5,000 nt of DNA from an uncultured Chitinophagaceae bacterium. Lineage in GTDB: Bacteria > Bacteroidota > Bacteroidia > Chitinophagales > Chitinophagaceae. The DNA is taken from positions 1 through 5,000 of the forward strand of contig CALCEA010000180.1 of NCBI GenBank assembly GCA_937900675.1, in the 5' to 3' direction. The notes beneath the pieces were generated by a model, which saw only the letters and a list, made by a program, of their open reading frames with translations, had not been told where the DNA came from and made no database searches. Made by a program: the position numbers and the translations under genes. Shown here piece by piece: positions 1-5,000 of the stretch; the first letter of the stretch is position 1; every line of letters begins with the position of its first letter.

Positions 1-19
1 CACGACGCTCTTCCGATCT
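1..19 (+). other. Illumina Read 1 adapter remnant (artefact)
   Basis: These 19 bases match the 3' end of the standard Illumina universal/Read 1 adapter (ending CGCTCTTCCGATCT). This is library-construction sequence, not genomic DNA. Genuine sequence starts at about base 20. The matching adapter at the other end of the window, in the expected orientation, confirms the reading. Confidence 0.97.
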
Positions 20-55
20 TTAAGGGGTACAACAAAAGTAAATAAAACAGGACAT

Positions 56-81
56 TTTGTGTGAGGTATTCCTCACGCAAA
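56..81 (-). terminator. Hairpin downstream of the leftward operon, possible terminator
   Basis: The arms GTGAGG (61-66) and CCTCAC (71-76) pair perfectly around a four-base TATT loop. The stem extends to 56-66/71-81 with one non-Watson-Crick position (60/77). It lies about 40 bp past the stop codon of the YHYH gene, where a terminator of the minus-strand operon would be expected. Against this, neither strand has a clean U-tract immediately after the stem; on the minus strand a T-rich run begins only about 10 bases later. The 60/77 position is a G-U wobble in plus-strand RNA but an A-C mismatch in minus-strand RNA, so it could instead serve an unseen plus-strand gene. Nothing else is visible in 20-120. 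Confidence 0.4.
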
Positions 82-120
82 TAAAATGAATTAATCTATA
101 CTTAAATTTATCACTAGAAA

Positions 121-1533
121 TTACCTCTGATAAACATTCGTAACAGAAACACCAGCTGTATCTGTTAAAATGAAAGTGTATTTATTACTTGCATCCCAGC
201 TATATTTTACATACCCATTTTTAGTGCCTCTTTTATAAGTAAGCAAATAGCCATTGGTACCCACTGCAGTAAAGTCAGTAATCACAGCCCCAGTTAACGG
301 ACTTGTTGCAGGACGAACTGGCTTAGTAAATGCTTGAGGAATAACTTGATTTTCAGGCGCTGTGGTAGCTGGATCCAAAGTAACTTTTCCTTTCATGGCA
401 CCCACAACATAAGGATAATCAGTGGTACCATGATAATGATAGCTGCCATTTGTTCCAATATGACCATGACAGGTATCCAATACATTCATTACAGCTCCAT
501 CAGGTTCTTTTGATCCATATACAGCAAATCCATCTACTGCATATGCGATGGGTTTTAAACCATTAGTAGTAGATAAGTGAAGTGGAGCTGCGTGATAATG
601 ATAATCATCCCCTCTTCCACAATGTCCACCCCAATTATCTAATTCACCAATTTTATAGGAGTCCTCTCCTCTATTATTTAATGCATTAAAAATAGGTATA
701 CCATTTACCGCCACTGCCACTGCGCCTTTCATTAAATTAGTTTTAGTACTTAATGGTATTGTTGCATAAGTTGGTTGTAATGGAATGGACCAGCTATTGG
801 TTCCATTATAAGGCTGTGTAATGGGTACTTGCTGTTGCCAACTAGTAATTCCAATCATCATATTGTGATTGGGTATACCATTAGAGGCAATATAGAAATA
901 ATTATCGTCCCAAGTAGTAGAAATAGCAGGCTTAAAGGCAGAAAATGCTGAATCAATTGAAGCAGTATTTGTTTTTGGAATAACCACTACAACAGGATTG
1001 CTGGGTGTTGTATTAATTGGAGTACTAATTGTTGAAGTAGTTGTTGTAGTTGATTTACTACATGCAATTATAATAGTAACAACAAAAAGAAAACTAAAAG
1101 CACTTAATCCAAGTCTTGAATTAAAGATATAATTACTAAAGAAATGTTTATTTAAAAAATATATAGCTATAACACTAAGACATAATAAGAATAAAGGAAG
1201 GTATTTGAATGGATTACTGGTTTCAGGAAATGTGTTTATATTATCAGAAATATTGAAACGATTAATCCTATTTATTTTCCATTTGGCCAATTGTTGGTCT
1301 TGAATACTTAATTCACTGAATAAAACAGAAATTATTTTCCCTTCTTCTTGTTCAAGATAAATTGTATTGTCTTTTGCAAAAGAAAAATTTCCTTGAATAG
1401 TTTTACCAGAATTTAATCTCCAAGTATTTAAAACATTACCATCCCCTTTATGATAATGCCCCCCTGGATGAGCTAATGCATCATTAGAATTAAAAAAGAA
1501 AAACACTAAAATCAGATAAAGTAGTTTTTTCAT
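121..1533 (-). CDS. YHYH-domain membrane protein with N-terminal SHD1-like domain
   Basis: A 470-residue exported protein of unknown biochemical role. Residues 1-21 form a signal peptide with an ALA cleavage site. The mature end then begins HPGGHYHKG, which is rich in possible metal ligands. Residues about 36-87 resemble an SHD1 (SLA1 homology) domain. Two hydrophobic segments follow, about 111-128 and 141-157; the second ends in IIAC (Cys158) and a Ser/Thr-rich linker, looking like a lipoprotein signal buried inside the protein. Residues about 205-405 form the YHYH domain: YHYH occurs at 311-314 and 365-368, with GGHC at 302-305, DGFAVYG at 334-340 and CHGH at 355-358. The predicted topology puts both globular parts outside the cytoplasm. 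The start is ATG, 2 bp after the stop of the upstream PEBP-like gene, so the two are almost certainly co-transcribed and probably translationally coupled; no Shine-Dalgarno is seen. The YHYH assignment is firm and the SHD1 assignment is likely. Metal binding is inferred from the His/Cys content only. Confidence 0.9.
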   Translation of the reverse strand: MKKLLYLILVFFFFNSNDALAHPGGHYHKGDGNVLNTWRLNSGKTIQGNFSFAKDNTIYLEQEEGKIISVLFSELSIQDQQLAKWKINRINRFNISDNINTFPETSNPFKYLPLFLLCLSVIAIYFLNKHFFSNYIFNSRLGLSAFSFLFVVTIIIACSKSTTTTTSTISTPINTTPSNPVVVVIPKTNTASIDSAFSAFKPAISTTWDDNYFYIASNGIPNHNMMIGITSWQQQVPITQPYNGTNSWSIPLQPTYATIPLSTKTNLMKGAVAVAVNGIPIFNALNNRGEDSYKIGELDNWGGHCGRGDDYHYHAAPLHLSTTNGLKPIAYAVDGFAVYGSKEPDGAVMNVLDTCHGHIGTNGSYHYHGTTDYPYVVGAMKGKVTLDPATTAPENQVIPQAFTKPVRPATSPLTGAVITDFTAVGTNGYLLTYKRGTKNGYVKYSWDASNKYTFILTDTAGVSVTNVYQR

Positions 1534-1535
1534 AA

Positions 1536-2138
1536 TTAGGGTCTTGTATAGGTTACGCTCATTACAGCACTATCTAAAATTTTATTTTTCATCCCCGCCA
1601 GTAGTATATCCATTGTTACCTGAGTATTGGGTACCGTAATTGTTGGAGCGGCATTCAAAGCATACATAGTTAAAACATATACTTTTGCCCCAGGACCTTG
1701 GGAACACGGAGGTGTATAAGTGGTTTTCCCATTCACCGTATTAATTCCAAAAACACCTATAGATTTTGAATCATCAGGGATGGAACTAATATTAGCAGGG
1801 ATATTATAAAGTACAATATAGACATGCTTATCTCCAGTGGGAGGTATAGTATACATGGTTATAGCATAACTTGTAGTGGATGCAGGAGCATTTGACCATT
1901 GTAAACCAGGAGATATTCCCAAGCTATCACAGGTATATAATTTGGGATATGTGCCATTGTGTAAAAATCCATTTCCACTGAATTTCAATTGATTAGCAAT
2001 TGTTGGAGCACTAGCCACTGGCGTTTGAGTAACAGGTGTTTGGGTAACTGGCGTTACAGTTGTCGCCACCGAATTGGCTGATTTTTGACAGGCTGCCAAT
2101 AAAATTGAAAAACCTAATATGTAGATGCTATTTTTCAT
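1536..2138 (-). CDS. PEBP/YbhB-YbcL family lipoprotein
   Basis: A 200-residue lipoprotein of the phosphatidylethanolamine-binding (Raf kinase inhibitor-like) family. Residues 1-17 form a lipoprotein signal with lipobox LAAC (lipidated Cys17). Residues 18-48 are a Thr/Pro/Val/Gln linker with short repeats. The PEBP fold runs from about 50 to 200. Its landmarks are YTCD (68-71), ISPGLQW (75-81), the conserved His105 before the YNIP segment (111-114), TPPC (142-145) and YALN (159-162). The usual Asp-Pro-Asp of the anion pocket is absent; the segment reads YTIPPTGDK instead. The His normally following the Gly-rich turn is also missing (GAKVY). Ligand binding may therefore differ from YbhB. No enzymatic role is established for bacterial members. 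It is the first gene of a two-gene minus-strand operon with the YHYH gene, and its ATG sits about 20 bp from a candidate promoter. Family assignment is firm; function is unknown. Confidence 0.92.
   Translation of the reverse strand: MKNSIYILGFSILLAACQKSANSVATTVTPVTQTPVTQTPVASAPTIANQLKFSGNGFLHNGTYPKLYTCDSLGISPGLQWSNAPASTTSYAITMYTIPPTGDKHVYIVLYNIPANISSIPDDSKSIGVFGINTVNGKTTYTPPCSQGPGAKVYVLTMYALNAAPTITVPNTQVTMDILLAGMKNKILDSAVMSVTYTRP
2018..2055 (-). repeat. 15-bp tandem repeat in lipoprotein linker
   Basis: Two 15-bp units (2018-2032 and 2033-2047) match at 12 of 15 positions. A third partial unit (2048-2055) matches the first at 8 of 8. They encode TPVTQ-type pentapeptides in the linker between the lipid anchor and the PEBP domain. 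Such a repeat can change copy number and so alter linker length without shifting frame. Confidence 0.65.
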
Positions 2139-2154
2139 TTACCTGGCTTTATGT

Positions 2155-2187
2155 AAGTTAGACCATTCATTTACACAAAAGTTTAAT
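2155..2187 (-). promoter_or_regulatory. Candidate promoter of PEBP-YHYH operon
   Basis: Read on the minus strand, ATTAAACTTTT (2187 to 2177) is followed after 11 bases by TGGTCTAACTT (2165 to 2155). The TAACTT part (2160 to 2155) resembles the TAnnTT core of the Bacteroidota -7 element (TAnnTTTG) but lacks its final TG. The same block, with the same spacing, faces the other operon. It would place the start of transcription only a few bases before the ATG at 2138. No clear TTG -33 element is seen. Confidence 0.35.
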
Positions 2188-2192
2188 TCAAT

Positions 2193-2225
2193 ATTAAACT
2201 TTTAACCCGTTGGCTGGTCTAATTT
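2193..2225 (+). promoter_or_regulatory. Candidate promoter of phosphatase operon
   Basis: ATTAAACTTTT (2193-2203), 11 unrelated bases, then TGGTCTAATTT (2215-2225) mirrors the minus-strand block. TAATTT (2220-2225) is a partial match to the Bacteroidota -7 element TAnnTTTG. It lies 16 bases after the ACTTTT part of the upstream element and 22 bases before the TTG start at 2248. The support is the conserved spacing in both directions, not a strong consensus match. Confidence 0.35.
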
Positions 2226-2247
2226 GACAAAGAAATACCCTTAAATC

Positions 2248-3888
2248 TTGCGTAAACTATTTTTTATACTTCTAATTGCTTGTTTAGGCAACCATAAACT
2301 ATTAGGACAGAATTACTCCATTATACTTGGTCGGCCAACAGATAAATCCATATCTGTTAGTTTACTTTTTGATCAAAATACAGATTTTTATATCGAATAC
2401 GGCACCAGTACTCAAACTTATAATAAAACCAGTTCCACCTATTTCAGTTCTGCCAATCAAACTTACACTGTTTCACTTTCTGATTTAACAGTTAATACAA
2501 AATATTATTATAGACTAAGATATAAGAATAATGCTGTAACTAGTTTTAATGCAAGTACTGAATATTTTTTTCAAACTCAAAGAAATAAAGGTGAAGCATA
2601 TGTTTTTACTGTAGAAGCAGATGAACACTTGTATGATAAAAAAGGAATAAGAAGTATGTATCAGGTTACTCTTAATAACCAAGCCTTAGATAAACCGGAT
2701 TTCATGCTTTCACTTGGAGATATATTTGGTGATGATCACTATCCAACCACCATTACTTCGAATGATTTAAATTTATTACATAAAGATTATAGGCAATACC
2801 TAGGTGCTATTTGTCATTCTATTCCGTTTTATATTAGCTTAGGAAATCATGAAGGCGAAAATGACTTTTATTTAAATCAAAATCCTCCTAATAATCTTGC
2901 AGTATGGGGTACTTATTGGAGAAAATATTATTATCCAAATCCATCTCCAAATAGTTTTTATTCAGGAAATATGGATAATGAACCATATGGGATTGGAAGT
3001 CCAGAAAATTATTATGCATGGACATGGGGGGATGCGCTTTATGTTGTACTAGATGTTTATAGATATCAAAATGTAAATTCAGATAAGCCGCAGAACTGGG
3101 ATTGGTCTTTGGGATTAAAACAATACACTTGGCTGAAAAGTACACTTGAAACAAGTACAGCAAAATACAAGTTTGTTTTTGCGCATCACATTAGAGGACA
3201 AGGTAGAGGAGCTTTAACCAATGCTAAATTATTTGAATGGGGAGGATATGAAGCAGATGGCAAAACTTATGGATTTGATAAAAACAGACCAGGTTGGGGA
3301 AAGCCCATTCATCAATTATTCAAGGACAATGGAGTAAATATATTTTTCCAAGGTCATGATCATTTGTTTGCACATGAAGTTTTAGATGGCATACATTACC
3401 AAGAAGTTCCCATGCCTAGTGATTCTACCTATATGATTGGGAAACTTGCCAATGCAGATGCTTATACTTCAGACACACTTGACGGCACTGGACATATTAA
3501 AGTAACCGTATCTAGCACTTGTGTGAAAGTGGATTATGTAAAAGCTTATTTACCCAAAGATACCCTTGATGGAAAGCATAAAAATAGAGAAATTGGATTT
3601 AGTTATACCATTGGCACTTGTTTGGTTACAGGAATAAATGATATAGACAACCAGAATATCAGTGATTTTGTAAAAATTTATCCTAACCCAACGAGTAATT
3701 TAATTAATTTAAACTTTGTATCTCCCATTATTAAATTTGAGTCAATACTATTTGATGAAGTAGGAAATCAAGTACTCATATCAAATCAAAAACAAATTGA
3801 TATTAGCACATTACCCAATGGAGTATATGTACTGACGATCAAAACAGATACTTGGCAAAAAAGCCAAAAAATAATAATTAGTAAATGA
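2248..3888 (+). CDS. T9SS-secreted calcineurin-like metallophosphatase (PAP-like)
   Basis: A 546-residue secreted metallophosphoesterase, expected to hydrolyse phosphate esters outside the cell; the substrate is not readable. Residues 1-20 form a signal peptide. Residues about 21-112 form an Ig/fibronectin-like domain of the purple acid phosphatase N-terminal type. Residues about 115-380 are the catalytic domain with a complete two-metal site: Asp125-x-His127, Gly157-Asp158, GNHE with Asn200/His201, His313 and GHDH with His370/His372. The Tyr of true purple acid phosphatases (GDxxY) is replaced in GDIFG. Residues about 474-546 form a type A T9SS sorting domain, with YPNPT near its start, LPNGVY at 522-527 and a basic IIISK end, so the protein should cross the outer membrane by T9SS. 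The start is TTG. An in-frame TAA lies two codons upstream, no Met codon occurs in frame until residue 137, and MRKL aligns with the ATG-started paralogue next door. The stop overlaps that gene by 4 bp (ATGA), implying coupled translation. Confidence 0.93.
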   Translation: MRKLFFILLIACLGNHKLLGQNYSIILGRPTDKSISVSLLFDQNTDFYIEYGTSTQTYNKTSSTYFSSANQTYTVSLSDLTVNTKYYYRLRYKNNAVTSFNASTEYFFQTQRNKGEAYVFTVEADEHLYDKKGIRSMYQVTLNNQALDKPDFMLSLGDIFGDDHYPTTITSNDLNLLHKDYRQYLGAICHSIPFYISLGNHEGENDFYLNQNPPNNLAVWGTYWRKYYYPNPSPNSFYSGNMDNEPYGIGSPENYYAWTWGDALYVVLDVYRYQNVNSDKPQNWDWSLGLKQYTWLKSTLETSTAKYKFVFAHHIRGQGRGALTNAKLFEWGGYEADGKTYGFDKNRPGWGKPIHQLFKDNGVNIFFQGHDHLFAHEVLDGIHYQEVPMPSDSTYMIGKLANADAYTSDTLDGTGHIKVTVSSTCVKVDYVKAYLPKDTLDGKHKNREIGFSYTIGTCLVTGINDIDNQNISDFVKIYPNPTSNLINLNFVSPIIKFESILFDEVGNQVLISNQKQIDISTLPNGVYVLTIKTDTWQKSQKIIISK

Positions 3889-4949
3889 GAAAATTAATAA
3901 CAATATTGTTTATTATAATTAGTCATTTTACAAATGCACAAAATTATACTGAGATCTTAGGACGCCCAACAGATACTAGTATGACAATGAGTATATTATT
4001 TGATAAAGCAGTCAATGTTTATTGGGAATATGGATTAAGTAGTGGTTCATATACAACTAATACGCCAGTTTATACAACTATTGCTGATACACCAATTGAA
4101 GTAAATTTTAGTAATTTATTGCCTAATGTAAAATACTATTATCGAACAAAATATAAACTTACCGGAAATAGTACCTATACAAATGGAGCTGAACACTATT
4201 TTCAAACTCAAAGAAAATCAGGATCAACTTTTTCTTTTGTAGTAGAAGCAGATCCACATTTAGATAGCAATTGCGATCCAGAAGCATATAAATTAACATT
4301 GCAGCATATGCTTTCTAAAAAGCCAGACTTTATTGTTGATTTAGGAGATAATACAATGAATGACAAGCTGCCAGTTATAAATAAGGCTGCGATTATTGAT
4401 AGAACATTACTTTTTAGAAAGTACTTTAATGAACTCACTCACTCAGCTCCTTTATACGTTACATTAGGAAATCATGAAGGGGAACTTGGATGGCTTCCAA
4501 ATACTAATGAAAGTAGCTTACCCACCATGGCAGCTCTTATAAGAAAAACTTATTTCCCCAATCCATATCCTAATCCATTTTATTCAGGTAATACGGTATC
4601 CGAACCTATGGTTGGAATCAGAGAAAATTATTATGCATGGGAGTGGGGAGATGCCTTATTTGTAGTGATAGATCCATATATGTATACAAAAACAAAGCCA
4701 GAATGGGGATGGAGTTTAGGATTAGAGCAATATAATTGGTTAAAGAAAACACTGAGCAACAGTAAAGCAAAGTATAAATTTTTATTTAGTCATCAATTAG
4801 TAGGAGGTTCAGGAACGGAAGGTAGAGGAGGTTCTGAATTTGCTCATTTATATGAAATGGGTGGTCGAAATACTGATTCTACTTTTGGCTTTAGTGCTAA
4901 TAGAGTTGGATGGGATAAGCCCATTCATTATTTAATGTTTGAGAATAAA
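3885..4949 (+). CDS. Second PAP-like metallophosphatase, paralogue, 3' truncated
   Basis: The first 355 residues of a close relative of the preceding gene. Residues 1-18 form a signal peptide (TNA cleavage site), and about 19-110 the Ig/fibronectin-like domain. From about 113 onward lies the catalytic domain with Asp123-x-His125, Gly154-Asp155, GNHE with Asn196/His197, and His303. The segment that should hold GHDH and any T9SS tail is missing, because genuine sequence ends just after the point equivalent to residue 360 of the upstream paralogue. The frame stays open through the adapter to base 5000, which adds 17 false residues (RSEEHTSELQ and onward) that must not be annotated. The start ATG at 3885 overlaps the upstream TGA (ATGA). 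The Tyr of purple acid phosphatases is replaced here too (GDNTM). The gene arose by tandem duplication, and conserved DNA is still visible, for example GAAAATTATTATGCATGG in both copies. The truncation is technical, not a pseudogene. Confidence 0.92.
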
Positions 4950-5000
4950 AGATCGGAAGAGCACACGTCTGAACTCCAGTCACCGATGTTTATCTCGTAT
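4950..5000 (+). other. Illumina TruSeq index adapter (artefact)
   Basis: Bases 4950-4983 match the TruSeq Read 2/index adapter (beginning AGATCGGAAGAGC). Bases 4984-4991 (CGATGTTT) sit in the index position. Bases 4992-5000 (ATCTCGTAT) match the start of the P7-side sequence. This is synthetic sequence and makes the downstream end of the second phosphatase gene false. The exact boundary is uncertain by one to four bases because the insert ends in A residues. Confidence 0.98.

Larger units (their letters stand above)
2155..2225. promoter_or_regulatory. Concentric inverted repeats in divergent intergenic region
   Basis: The inner arms AAAAGTTTAAT (2177-2187) and ATTAAACTTTT (2193-2203) are perfect 11-bp inverted repeats around a 5-base loop. 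The outer arms TTAGACCA (2158-2165) and TGGTCTAA (2215-2222) are perfect over 8 bp. They extend to 2155-2165/2215-2225 with one mismatch. Both pairs share exactly the same centre, base 2190. The 11-base stretches between inner and outer arms are not complementary. The structure fills most of the gap between two divergent operons and is best read as a symmetric control region, either mirrored promoters or a two-fold operator. The symmetry is directly visible; the regulatory role is inferred. Confidence 0.7.

Noticed and set aside
1021..1080. Low-complexity Thr/Ser-rich stretch after Cys158 of the YHYH protein as a sign of a frameshift fusion
   Set aside because: The frame is continuous across it with no stop or codon-use break. 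A linker between the membrane segment and the YHYH domain explains it.
2177..2203. The 11-bp AT-rich hairpin as a transcription terminator
   Set aside because: It sits between two divergent start codons, where no gene ends, and its stem has only one G-C pair. A regulatory reading fits better.
2224..2229. TTGACA resembling an E. coli -35 box
   Set aside because: A -10 box at normal spacing would fall on or after the TTG start at 2248, and Bacteroidota use a different promoter consensus.
2275..2286. Lipobox-like LIAC at residues 9-12 of the first phosphatase
   Set aside because: It is too close to the N-terminus for a normal lipoprotein signal. The aligned paralogue has no Cys there, and a T9SS cargo should be cleaved by signal peptidase I, at the G20/Q21 site.
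2888..3163. 91-codon minus-strand open frame inside the first phosphatase
   Set aside because: It is antisense to the well-supported catalytic domain. Its product has no signal, motif or family resemblance, and it has no promoter or start context of its own.
4208..4438. 76-codon minus-strand open frame inside the second phosphatase
   Set aside because: It is antisense to conserved catalytic residues (Asp-x-His and GD motifs). The hydrophobic stretch is a by-product of the opposite-strand codons.
4950..5000. Open frame of the second phosphatase continuing to the window end
   Set aside because: These codons are adapter sequence. The paralogue has a different, conserved continuation leading to GHDH at this point.

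Overview
The window is AT-rich and looks like chromosomal DNA of a Bacteroidota bacterium, with a Chitinophagaceae/Sediminibacterium-like flavour as a tentative guess. One protein ends in a type IX secretion (T9SS) sorting domain, a system confined to that phylum. The start codons also lack Shine-Dalgarno sequences, as is usual there. Both ends are not biological. Bases 1-19 match the Illumina Read 1 adapter, and bases 4950-5000 match the TruSeq index adapter including an 8-base index. The genuine DNA is therefore about 20-4949.

Layout: 20-120 is non-coding and carries a hairpin that may end the leftward operon. On the minus strand, a PEBP/YbhB-like lipoprotein gene (2138 to 1536) is followed 2 bp later by a YHYH-domain membrane protein gene (1533 to 121). 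A 109-bp divergent intergenic region (2139-2247) contains two inverted repeats with exactly the same centre. They read as the same promoter-like block pointing outward in both directions. On the plus strand, a secreted calcineurin-like metallophosphatase begins with TTG at 2248 and ends at 3888. It overlaps by 4 bp (ATGA) a second, paralogous phosphatase starting at 3885, which is cut off by the adapter at 4949.

Working together: all four proteins carry export signals. They comprise a lipoprotein, a membrane-anchored metal-ligand-rich protein and two exported phosphoesterases. The mirrored control region suggests that the two operons are switched together, but no substrate or pathway can be read from the sequence. 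No mobile element, CRISPR array, RNA gene or defence system was seen. I found no clear new multi-gene system. The most unusual signals are the concentric palindrome, the SHD1-plus-YHYH architecture with an internal lipobox-like segment, and the tandem phosphatase pair.
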